From Novosphingobium sediminicola (lineage in GTDB: Bacteria; Pseudomonadota; Alphaproteobacteria; Sphingomonadales; Sphingomonadaceae): 64,000 nucleotides of DNA. Both the position numbers and the translations under genes were made by a program. The DNA lies in the NCBI RefSeq assembly GCF_014196525.1, contig NZ_JACIDX010000002.1, forward strand, positions 248,001 to 312,000. Reading direction: 5' to 3'. The notes beneath the pieces are model-generated. The model was not told where the DNA came from. It searched no databases and saw nothing but the letters and a program-made list of their open reading frames with translations. The first letter of the stretch is position 1; every line of letters begins with the position of its first letter. Positions 52,792-59,977 of the stretch are shown here, piece after piece.

Positions 52792-55179
52792 TTACCAGCG
52801 ATAGGTGAAATTGGCGCCAATCGTGCGCGGCGCCAGCGTCGAGGTCATCAGGAAGATGTTGGCCGCCCCCGACTGCGAGCTTTTGTACAGCGTGGGATAG
52901 GCATTGGTCAGGTTCTTGGCGAACACCGAGAAGGTCCATGCGTCCTTCGCCACGCCCGCGCGCAGATTGACCAGTTCATAGGCATCGCCCTGAAAATTGA
53001 TGGCATTATACAGGGTCGAACCCAGCGCCGGGGTGCGCGTATATTGGCCCGCATACTGATAATCGACGCGCAGCGAGCCGTTCAGCCCATACCACGGCAG
53101 CGCATGGTTGAGGTCAAGCGCCACATCCGCCGTCCAATCCGGCACGAAGGACAAAGCGCTGCCCTTGGTGGCCAGAACCGGGGCGATGCCGGTGGTGGCG
53201 TTCGCGGTGCCGGTCACGTTCTGGTCCAGCGTCGCCTTCGTATAGCCAACATTGCCGCTGATCGTGGCCCAGCTGGTCGGTCGGGCGGAAACCGACAGGT
53301 CGAAGCCCTTGCTGGTCGCATCCCCGAAATTGCCGACATAGCTGAACGAGCAATTCGAGAGCGACAGGTTCTGCTGAACATTGTGCCACTTCAGATAGAA
53401 GCCGCTGCCCGAAACCGACAGTTTGCCGCCAAGGAAGCGGCCCTTCATGCCGCCTTCAAAGCTCCACACGCTGTCATCGCCATAGGTCTGGGGGATGCTG
53501 CCGTTCTGGGCAATATCAGCCGCGCAGCGTGCCGATGGGATAGGGCGGTTGGCCCCGCCCGCACGGTTGCCCTTGGCCGCGGTGGCATAGAGCAGCAGGT
53601 TGGGGTTGGCCTGCCACGAGATGTTGAACTTGGGGTTTATCGGCGTTGATTTGGTCGAGGTCAGCGGCAGGATCTGGACCCCGCCCTGGAAATAGCCATT
53701 GCCGATATATTGGAACGAATAGCTCTGGCGCGCCACGCGAACGCCCGCGTTGAACTTCAGCTTGCTGGTCACGTTCCATGTCGCATCGGCAAAGGCCGAG
53801 GCCTGACGGTCGATTTCCACCTGATACTTGCTGGCCAGAATGCCGCCTGCCGAATAGGGGCCACCGTTGACCGTATAGTTGAAGGCGTTGCTGGGCACCA
53901 GATTGCCGCTCTGAAGGAAATAGACCGCCGAGGGATAGGACGCATTGGCGTCGCCCCATTCGACCTGAAGCAGCGATTGCTTGGAGGTGGAAAGGAACAC
54001 ACCCACCGTGCCGTAAACCGGCGCGGTCTGGTCATTGGTGGTCAGGCGGATTTCCTGCGTAAACAGGGTCTGCTTGGTGGCGGTCGATTGGGGCGAGCCG
54101 AAATTGGGGTTGTTGGCCATGAAGGCCCGCGTGCCGCCAGCGCCAAAGATGTTATAGGCGGCCACCTGCGTGTAATCATCCACGCGCGACAGATCGCGCC
54201 AGTTGCCCGAGGTGATCGACGTCAGCGTGGCCCCGCCGAAGTTATAGGCCATCTTCAGACTGCCGATCTTGATCTCGTCAGTATAGGGCGTGCTGGTCTG
54301 CTCAAAGCTTTGATACTTGCCCGAGGTGGGCCAGATGCCCGACCAGATCAAGCCATTGTCATTGCCATGCAGGCGCTGATAATTGAAGAAGGGCGTGATG
54401 GTCAGCTTGTCATTGGGCGCATAGGTCAGCGCCACGCGGACAGAAGTGTTGTCGGTGCTGTTGATGTTGCTGTTCAACACCTTGCCCGCCACGGTGCGCG
54501 ACATCTGGTCAATGAAGCCGCCATCGCGGCGATTGTCGACCGAGACGCGGATACCCAACTTGTCGGCGATCAGCGGGCCGCCCATGGCAACGCCGGTTTC
54601 ATAGCCGATGCCGCCATTCGCATTGGTGTTGACCTCGCCAACCGCCTTGCCGCTCCACTGGCTGAGGCTGGGTGCGGTGGTGATGAAGCGAACCGTGCCG
54701 CCTTCCGAGCTGGCGCCGTAAAGCGTGCCCTGCGGGCCGCGCAGCACTTCGACGCGTTCAAGGTCGAACAGGCTGGGGCTGACCGGCTGGGTCCAGTTGT
54801 TGGCGCGGCTTTGGGTGGGCACGTCGTCAATATAGATGCCGACCGTGGCCGCGCCCTGCGTGGTGGAAACGCCGCGGATCGAGATGTTGTTGCCGCCACC
54901 GATGGTCGCGCCGGGGCTGACATGGAAACCGGGGGTCGCCTTGGAGAGTTCCGAGACGTCGGTGATGCCGGTCTTTTCCAGATCCTTGCCGGTAAAGGCG
55001 GCGATGCTGATGGGAACCTTGGAGAGCGATTCATTGCGGCGCTGGGCGCTGACCACGATTTCGCCGGGGGCCGAGGCAGCTTCGGCGCTTTGCGCATGGG
55101 CGCTCATCGGGGCAAGCGCCAGAAGGCTGGCGGAGGTGCAGAGCAGAGCGGTCAGACGCGAGAAAGTGGCAGGTCTCAT
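52792..55179 (-). CDS. TonB-dependent receptor of the peptide/aromatic locus
   Basis: Outer-membrane receptor of 795 residues with signal peptide ending in SAHAQ and no STN domain. TonB box GEIVVSAQRRNESL; plug LSKATPGFHVSPGATIGGG, SIRGVSTTQGAATVGIYIDDVP, LERVEVLRGPQGTLYGASSEGG; barrel ending in IGANFTYRW with the terminal aromatic residue. Divergent from the CDGSH-cupin gene across a 429-base control region containing copies of an AT-rich motif shared with the amidohydrolase promoter. Convergent with the peptidase gene. Probably imports the compound that the neighbouring secreted hydrolases process. Confidence 0.95.
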   Translation of the reverse strand: MRPATFSRLTALLCTSASLLALAPMSAHAQSAEAASAPGEIVVSAQRRNESLSKVPISIAAFTGKDLEKTGITDVSELSKATPGFHVSPGATIGGGNNISIRGVSTTQGAATVGIYIDDVPTQSRANNWTQPVSPSLFDLERVEVLRGPQGTLYGASSEGGTVRFITTAPSLSQWSGKAVGEVNTNANGGIGYETGVAMGGPLIADKLGIRVSVDNRRDGGFIDQMSRTVAGKVLNSNINSTDNTSVRVALTYAPNDKLTITPFFNYQRLHGNDNGLIWSGIWPTSGKYQSFEQTSTPYTDEIKIGSLKMAYNFGGATLTSITSGNWRDLSRVDDYTQVAAYNIFGAGGTRAFMANNPNFGSPQSTATKQTLFTQEIRLTTNDQTAPVYGTVGVFLSTSKQSLLQVEWGDANASYPSAVYFLQSGNLVPSNAFNYTVNGGPYSAGGILASKYQVEIDRQASAFADATWNVTSKLKFNAGVRVARQSYSFQYIGNGYFQGGVQILPLTSTKSTPINPKFNISWQANPNLLLYATAAKGNRAGGANRPIPSARCAADIAQNGSIPQTYGDDSVWSFEGGMKGRFLGGKLSVSGSGFYLKWHNVQQNLSLSNCSFSYVGNFGDATSKGFDLSVSARPTSWATISGNVGYTKATLDQNVTGTANATTGIAPVLATKGSALSFVPDWTADVALDLNHALPWYGLNGSLRVDYQYAGQYTRTPALGSTLYNAINFQGDAYELVNLRAGVAKDAWTFSVFAKNLTNAYPTLYKSSQSGAANIFLMTSTLAPRTIGANFTYRW

Positions 55180-55287
55180 GTTCCCCCCTTAATGGGTTAT
55201 GGATTGGTCTGGCCCGGCCCTTTTGGCAGATGGCTTGTGCTGTATGGCGCCAATCGGGGTCTTGCCGGGATGTGACACAATCATTGA

Positions 55288-55303
55288 ATGCAAAATCATA
55301 TGA
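55288..55303 (+). promoter_or_regulatory. Shared 16-base motif, copy 1
   Basis: ATGCAAAATCATATGA, with the palindrome TCATATGA at its right end. The identical 16 bases occur inverted at 59891-59906 between the two divergent amidohydrolase genes. Putative operator for a regulator common to both divergent promoters. Confidence 0.6.
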
Positions 55304-55403
55304 AATCAACTGGCGCATGATGCAGCATTTTACCAGCTTGGCAAATTGCCCGCTTTTGCAGGATTGGCGGGGCGGGCAAAGGCGCGCAATTCCGCCATTT
55401 AAC

Positions 55404-55426
55404 TTGCATATGACACTATTTTGCAT
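55404..55426. promoter_or_regulatory. Spaced variant of the shared motif
   Basis: TTGCATATGA (55404-55413) followed after four bases by ATTTTGCAT (55418-55426). These are the CATATGA and TTTTGCAT halves of the shared motif in the same order as at 59891, with a five-base insertion between the core halves. Confidence 0.4.
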
Positions 55427-55541
55427 CGCCTACGCAATTTTGCCCCTTGCCATGATTTTGGCCGTTTCGCTGCGCCGCAGCATCGAAAAATGGCGGAAAG
55501 CCGGGGGCGATAGCGATTCGGACTTGCCGCAATTTGCATCA

Positions 55542-55553
55542 GGATATATATCC
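55542..55553. promoter_or_regulatory. Perfect 12-base palindrome upstream of the CDGSH-cupin gene
   Basis: GGATATATATCC is self-complementary over 12 bases and lies 55 bases before the GTG start, where a promoter or operator would be expected. Confidence 0.35.
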
Positions 55554-55608
55554 GTTTTCATGTTTTAGGCGCGGTATCCCCCACCCGCATCAATCGAGGA
55601 AGTCTGCT

Positions 55609-56673
55609 GTGACCGAGTGCAAAGCCGCCGACACCTGTTCCGCCCGCAAGGCTCATATCGCCAGTCGCAAGCCCTATTACCGCGAATTGCGCGCCGGTCA
55701 GAAGATCAAATGGTGCGCCTGCGGCCTGTCCAAGCGCCAGCCTTTCTGCGACAGCGTTTCGCACGAAGGCACCGGGTTTGAACCCATCGAATATGTCGCC
55801 AAGGAGGCCGAGGAAGTGCTGCTGTGCGGATGCAAGCAGACGAAAACCGGCCCCTTCTGCGATGGTGAACATTCGAACCTGCCGGGCGGATACAAGGACG
55901 AGGAAGAGCCGCAGAACACCACGCTGGTCGAGGCCGATGCCGATGGTTTCGCCCGCCTCAACACGCCCTGCTATGTGGTGTCACCGCCTGCGATGAGCGA
56001 TGCCTATGCGCTGGCTCGGCTGGTCGCGCCGGAAACGGGCGCGCAATTTCAGTCGCAATTCTATCTGACACTGCCTGCCGGTTCTTCGCCGGTGCTGGCC
56101 TCGGATGTGGGTGATGTGGTGCTGTGGGTGCGGCACGGCGCGGGCGTGGTCGAAATCGAGGGGCGCAGCTTTCCCTTCGATGGCTCCTGCGGCGTCTATA
56201 TCCGGCGCGGCGAGGGCTTTCGCCTGACCGCCTCGAGCCCGCTGGCGGTCTATGTCTCGGAATGCCCCGGCGGCAACAACCTGTCCGAACGCGCGGAAAT
56301 GGGCGCGAATTTTGACGAGGCGTGGCCCGAACGCATCGCCAAAATCGACGAGGATGCCCGGCAGGCCATGGGCCCGCGCTATTTCCAGGTGCTGCTCGAC
56401 GATCGCCACGGCTTGCGCAACACCGCGCAATTCATCGGCCATATCCCGCGCTCCAAGGCCGAGATGCACCGCCACCTTTACGAGGAGGCGCTCATCATCA
56501 TCTCAGGCACCGGGGTCATCTGGAACGATGATTTCCGCGCCCCGGTCAAGGCGGGTGACGTCATCTTCTTCCCGCGCAAGATCCGCCATTCGCTGCAATG
56601 CACCTGCGATGAAGGGCTCGACGTGCTGGGCCTGATCCATCCCGGCACCAATCCGGGTATCAATTACGAATAA
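55609..56673 (+). CDS. Double CDGSH iron-sulfur protein fused to cupin domains
   Basis: Protein of 354 residues starting at the GTG at 55609, with GAGGAA eight bases upstream. Two CDGSH [2Fe-2S] sites: C36, C38, C47, H52 (CACGLSKRQPFCDSVSH, one residue longer than the consensus before the histidine) and C73, C75, C84, H88 (CGCKQTKTGPFCDGEH, standard). Residues about 125-250 look like a first, degenerate cupin and about 285-345 a second one with intact metal motif: HRHLYEE, then GDVIFFPRKIRH. No signal peptide, so cytoplasmic. CDGSH domains carry out electron or cluster transfer; a metal cupin could be a dioxygenase or isomerase. I know no characterised protein with this order. Divergent from a TBDR and convergent with the PrnB-like gene. 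Confidence 0.85.
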   Translation: MTECKAADTCSARKAHIASRKPYYRELRAGQKIKWCACGLSKRQPFCDSVSHEGTGFEPIEYVAKEAEEVLLCGCKQTKTGPFCDGEHSNLPGGYKDEEEPQNTTLVEADADGFARLNTPCYVVSPPAMSDAYALARLVAPETGAQFQSQFYLTLPAGSSPVLASDVGDVVLWVRHGAGVVEIEGRSFPFDGSCGVYIRRGEGFRLTASSPLAVYVSECPGGNNLSERAEMGANFDEAWPERIAKIDEDARQAMGPRYFQVLLDDRHGLRNTAQFIGHIPRSKAEMHRHLYEEALIIISGTGVIWNDDFRAPVKAGDVIFFPRKIRHSLQCTCDEGLDVLGLIHPGTNPGINYE

Positions 56674-56700
56674 CCCGCAAAGGGCGTTCGCAGGAGGAGC

Positions 56701-56731
56701 AAGGGGAGCTTGAGGGCTCCCCTTCTCTTTT
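56701..56731. terminator. Terminator between the CDGSH-cupin and PrnB-like genes
   Basis: AAGGGGAGC (56701-56709) and GCTCCCCTT (56716-56724) form a perfect nine-pair stem with six-base loop, followed by CTCTTTT. It terminates the plus-strand gene; the last bases overlap the stop of the convergent PrnB-like gene. Confidence 0.85.
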
Positions 56732-57899
56732 AGGCGATGGCAGCGCGCAGGCGGGCCATATCGTCATGGCGGCTGGCAATATCGCCGCGCGGCGCGGCCA
56801 TGCGCAGATCACGCAGGATTTCGAGCGAGCGCAAGAGAGCCTCGAGCGGCGGCCCGCTCGCGGTGATGCCCTGCATATGGCCCGGCGCCATCGTCTGGGC
56901 CGGACCGGCCACGAAACGGCTGACAAGCTGATCGTGATGCTGGGCCGCAATCGCGCCAAACGCATCGCATACGCCCAGAAAGGCCCGCACATTGGCCACA
57001 AACCAAGGCGCATCGCGGTCTGTCTCCACATGGTCGAGCAGTTGATCGAGGATCGATCGGCGGCTCATGCTCTCACGCAGGCGCAACTGTTCGGCCGGAA
57101 GCATATAGGGCAGCTTTTCATGCAGCAATTGCGCATAATAGGGATCGCTGGCCCGGCACAGGCCCAGCATCAGGTCGATCTCGTTGATCCCGGCAAAATC
57201 GCCCGCATTGGCCCCGCGATAGACCTGCCGCCCCACGCGATAGGGTTTATAATAGGGCCGAACGCAATAGAAAAACCGATCGATGTCAAGCGTTTCAAAC
57301 AAGCGCGCATTGCACGCCGCCACGCCCTTTAATGCCCCCTCGGCCTCGGCAAACAACACGTCGGCCACCGGGCTGCTCGCCCCCAGCGGCACCAGACGGG
57401 TCAACGCATAGGCCGCGCTTTGCAGGCCGAAAATACCCCGCGTGTTTTCGTCGATGAACAGGAATTCATCGTGCAATGTTGTGAAACTGCGCCGCAATCC
57501 GCCCACCGCGCGATTATGCGTGGCCAGATGCGCGGTGGCGAAACGCGGCGCCATGCCGATCGACACGCCCACATGCAGCGCCAGCGCGCTGGCCGTGGCA
57601 AAGGGCGAGGTGGTCTCACGATCCGGGTTGGTCAGTTCATGGCGGCGCAGCGCCCCCAGATACATGCCCACATCGCCCAGCAATTCGAGCGCGCTGTCAA
57701 ACCCGTCATGCGTGCGCCCCTCGGCCAGCAGGGGCGCGAGCAATTCCTCGCCCCGGCGCACCAGTTCGGCCTTCAGATCCGTCCCGATACCCTCAACCTG
57801 CGCGCGGTCGCCTTGCGCGAAATAGAGTTCCTCCAGCGCGGTGTTGATCGCGGCGAAATCGTGGCGAATCCATCGGTTGAGGGCGGCATCAGGGGACAT
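56730..57899 (-). CDS. PrnB-like protein of the IDO/TDO heme superfamily
   Basis: Protein of 389 residues related to monodechloroaminopyrrolnitrin synthase PrnB (DUF1864 family), a heme enzyme that rearranges 7-chlorotryptophan in pyrrolnitrin synthesis and shares the fold of tryptophan and indoleamine dioxygenases. The match is seen in GDVGMYLGALRRHE, FYCVRPYYKPYRVGRQVYRG and HEKLPYMLPAEQ, in the same order and spacing as in PrnB from memory. H321/H322 (QHHDQLVSRF) fall where the axial heme histidine is expected. No halogenase or other prn gene is nearby, so pyrrolnitrin synthesis is unlikely. Start: ATG at 57899 with GGAG ten bases upstream; a TTG at 57932 is possible. Lies downstream of the amidohydrolase/Lrp pair on the same strand. 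Confidence 0.82.
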   Translation of the reverse strand: MSPDAALNRWIRHDFAAINTALEELYFAQGDRAQVEGIGTDLKAELVRRGEELLAPLLAEGRTHDGFDSALELLGDVGMYLGALRRHELTNPDRETTSPFATASALALHVGVSIGMAPRFATAHLATHNRAVGGLRRSFTTLHDEFLFIDENTRGIFGLQSAAYALTRLVPLGASSPVADVLFAEAEGALKGVAACNARLFETLDIDRFFYCVRPYYKPYRVGRQVYRGANAGDFAGINEIDLMLGLCRASDPYYAQLLHEKLPYMLPAEQLRLRESMSRRSILDQLLDHVETDRDAPWFVANVRAFLGVCDAFGAIAAQHHDQLVSRFVAGPAQTMAPGHMQGITASGPPLEALLRSLEILRDLRMAAPRGDIASRHDDMARLRAAIA

Positions 57900-57939
57900 G
57901 GCGCATAGGCTCCGGCAAGAGGTGATCCGCAAGATCCTA

Positions 57940-57956
57940 TTCCAGCTCTACTGGAA
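57940..57956. promoter_or_regulatory. Inverted repeat upstream of the PrnB-like gene
   Basis: TTCCAG (57940-57945) and CTGGAA (57951-57956) are perfect arms around five bases. A second, wider inverted pair, AGGGTTCCT (57958-57966) and AGGAACCCT (58023-58031), spans the rest of the intergenic region and reaches the lrp stop. One may be the lrp terminator region, the other an operator for the PrnB-like gene. Confidence 0.4.
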
Positions 57957-58029
57957 AAGGGTTCCTGATTTCCCGTAGAAAGGGCCTGTTAGAGAACAGA
58001 TCGCAATTCGTATGTCACCGCAAGGAACC

Positions 58030-58482
58030 CTATTCCACCGCCGCCATCACCGCCCCTGCCCGCTTGATCCGCTTCATGCCAATGGTGGTGTTGAACCGCT
58101 CCACCCCCGGCATCCGGCGCAATTGCCCGCGCAGCAATCCGTCCAGATGCGCCACATCGCGCGCCATCACATGCAGCAGATAATCCGCATCGCCCGCCGT
58201 AGTATAACAGGCAATCACACTGGGATGCTCGCAAGCCGCCGCCTCGAACGCGGCATGATCGGCAAAGCTGACCGACACCTGCACAAAGGCGTCCAGCGTC
58301 AGCCCCACCGCTTCCGGCTCGACCATCGCGCGATAGCCAAGGATCGCACCCGATGCCTCCAGCCCCTGCACCCGGTTCCAGCAAGGTGTCTTGGACATGC
58401 CCACCTCCTCGGCCAGATCGGCAAAGGACTGGCGGGCATCGCGCTCCAGCGCGCGCAGGATGGCGCGGTCGAACTTGTTCAT
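58030..58482 (-). CDS. Lrp/AsnC family regulator
   Basis: Regulator of 150 residues: N-terminal helix-turn-helix (DRAILRALERDARQSFADLAEEVGMSKTPCWNRVQGLE-type block; key part ADLAEEVGMSKTPCWNRV) and C-terminal RAM ligand domain (VSVSFADHAAFEAAA; TTAGDADYLLHVMARD). The family senses amino acids. Its ATG directly follows the stop of the upstream amidohydrolase (58483), and the PrnB-like gene is downstream, so the three probably form one transcript. It is the best candidate regulator of the region from 52 to 62 kb. Confidence 0.94.
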   Translation of the reverse strand: MNKFDRAILRALERDARQSFADLAEEVGMSKTPCWNRVQGLEASGAILGYRAMVEPEAVGLTLDAFVQVSVSFADHAAFEAAACEHPSVIACYTTAGDADYLLHVMARDVAHLDGLLRGQLRRMPGVERFNTTIGMKRIKRAGAVMAAVE

Positions 58483-59790
58483 TTACAGCGCGCTCTTGCC
58501 CGATTGCTTCACCACGACCCCGCCCTTCATCACGAAGGACATCTTTTCCAGCCGCCGCACATCCTGCAACGGATCGCCATCGACCGCCACCAGATCGGCA
58601 AAGCGGCCCGCCTCGATGCGGCCCACGTCCTTGCTGCCCAGCAATTCGGCGGCAACACCCGTGGCGGCCCGGATCGCATCCATCGGCTTCATCCCTGCAT
58701 CCACCATCAGCGCGAATTCCTGCGCATTCTCACCATGCGCCGACATGCCGAACGTGTCGGTGCCAAAGGCGATCTTCACCCCCGCCAGATAGGCGTCATG
58801 CAGGTTTTTGCGCAGCACCGGGGCGACATGCAAAGCCTTGTCGGCGGTCGAAGGGTTCAACTGTTCGGGATGAGTCTTGGCCCGCTGATAAACCTTGTCG
58901 CCCACCAGCATCGTGGGCACCAGATAGGTGCCATATTGCTTATACAGCTTATAGCTGCCCGCATCGCCAAACGATCCATGCTCGATCGAATCGACGCCCA
59001 GCGTGATGGCATGGTCAATCGCCTGCTTGCCATGCGCGTGCGCCGCCACCTTCATCCCCAGCGCATGAGCGGTTTCCACCACCGCCTTGATTTCCTCATC
59101 CGTCATCAATTGCCAGTCGGGATTGTCGCCAATCGACATCACCCCGCCCGAAGGCATGATCTTTATCAGATCCACCCCTTCGCGGTGCAGGCGGCGCACG
59201 ATGCGGCGCGCATCATCGGCCCCATCGACCAGATTGTCAGCAATATAAGGGACTTCTGCGATCTCGGCGTTCAGCCCATTGGCCGCATCGCCATGCCCGC
59301 CCGTCGGTCCCAGCGGCGAACCCGCCACCCACAGGCGCGGCCCCGGCACTGCCCCATCGGCAATCTCGCGCTTCAGGGCCACGACCACCGCCGTCTCGCC
59401 CCCGCAGTCGCGCACCGAGGTAAAGCCCGCCAGCAAGGTGGCACGGGCATAGGCGGTCGCATCAATGGCATGCTGAAAATCACTGCGCGTCACGGCGTTG
59501 CGAATGGGATCGCCGGGATGGAAACCATGGGTGATATGGTCATGGGTGTCGATGAGGCCGGGCAGCACCGTCTTGTCCGACAGATCGACCACCGCCGCGC
59601 CGGGGCGCGTGACGAAGCCTGCCTCAATCCCGGTGATGCGATCATCATGGATCAGGATCGAGACTTTCTCGCGCACCGCATCGCCCGCCCCGTCGATCAG
59701 CCGCCCGGCATGGACCACCACATCGCCCGCATAGGCCGGAACCGAGGCCAACATCGTTGCAGCCAGAGCCAGACATGCCAGTTTACGCAT
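58483..59790 (-). CDS. Secreted amidohydrolase (imidazolonepropionase/prolidase-like) 1
   Basis: Exported metal amidohydrolase of 435 residues. The ATG at 59790 has AAGGGAA before it and begins the signal peptide MRKLACLALAATMLASVPAYA; the frame is open to 59949 without coding character. Binuclear metal ligands: GLIDTHDHITHG (HxH), DLIKIMPSGGV (lysine, probably carboxylated), VAAHAHGKQAID (H), SIEHGSFG (H) and FGTDTFG (D). The subfamily, often annotated imidazolonepropionase-like, includes periplasmic dipeptidases and N-acyl amino-acid hydrolases of Caulobacter and Sphingomonas relatives. First gene of a minus-strand unit with lrp and the PrnB-like gene. Confidence 0.92.
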   Translation of the reverse strand: MRKLACLALAATMLASVPAYAGDVVVHAGRLIDGAGDAVREKVSILIHDDRITGIEAGFVTRPGAAVVDLSDKTVLPGLIDTHDHITHGFHPGDPIRNAVTRSDFQHAIDATAYARATLLAGFTSVRDCGGETAVVVALKREIADGAVPGPRLWVAGSPLGPTGGHGDAANGLNAEIAEVPYIADNLVDGADDARRIVRRLHREGVDLIKIMPSGGVMSIGDNPDWQLMTDEEIKAVVETAHALGMKVAAHAHGKQAIDHAITLGVDSIEHGSFGDAGSYKLYKQYGTYLVPTMLVGDKVYQRAKTHPEQLNPSTADKALHVAPVLRKNLHDAYLAGVKIAFGTDTFGMSAHGENAQEFALMVDAGMKPMDAIRAATGVAAELLGSKDVGRIEAGRFADLVAVDGDPLQDVRRLEKMSFVMKGGVVVKQSGKSAL

Positions 59791-59890
59791 AAATTCCCTT
59801 TCCCCCGGCGGCGATGGCCTGCCTTCATCGTGATGATAGCGCAATTTTGATCGGAAGCTATTGCTGAAACTTGCGTCAGCATGAATTATA

Positions 59891-59906
59891 TCATATGATT
59901 TTGCAT
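59891..59906 (-). promoter_or_regulatory. Shared 16-base motif, copy 2 (inverted)
   Basis: TCATATGATTTTGCAT, the exact complement of the copy at 55288-55303. It lies in the 187 bases between two divergent amidohydrolase genes, 101 bases from one start and 72 from the other. The overlapping ATCATATGAT is itself a perfect 10-base palindrome. Confidence 0.6.
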
Positions 59907-59977
59907 ACGTTAAAGAGCGAATTGCTCCGTGCTCCTTTCCGCCCTCCATCCGCCACTCCCATTTTATGAGGTCCTCT

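Larger units (their letters stand above)
55180..55608. other. Long AT-richer control region between receptor and CDGSH-cupin genes
   Basis: The only gene-free stretch above 300 bases. It contains the 16-mer site at 55288-55303, a spaced variant at 55404-55426, several further TTTGCAT/ATGCA elements, and the palindrome GGATATATATCC at 55542-55553, about 55 bases before the downstream GTG start. An open frame at 55230-55568 (112 residues) has a hydrophobic stretch but no ribosome binding site or recognisable family and I do not treat it as a gene. The size and the repeated elements fit a complex divergent promoter. Confidence 0.7.

Noticed and set aside
55230-55568. A 112-codon frame in the long control region
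   Set aside because: No ribosome binding site, no family, and it overlaps the shared motif and palindrome; the hydrophobic stretch is probably chance in AT-richer DNA.
56730-57899. Pyrrolnitrin biosynthesis cluster
   Set aside because: Only a PrnB-like gene is present; no flavin halogenase or Rieske oxygenase of the prn pathway is seen in the window.
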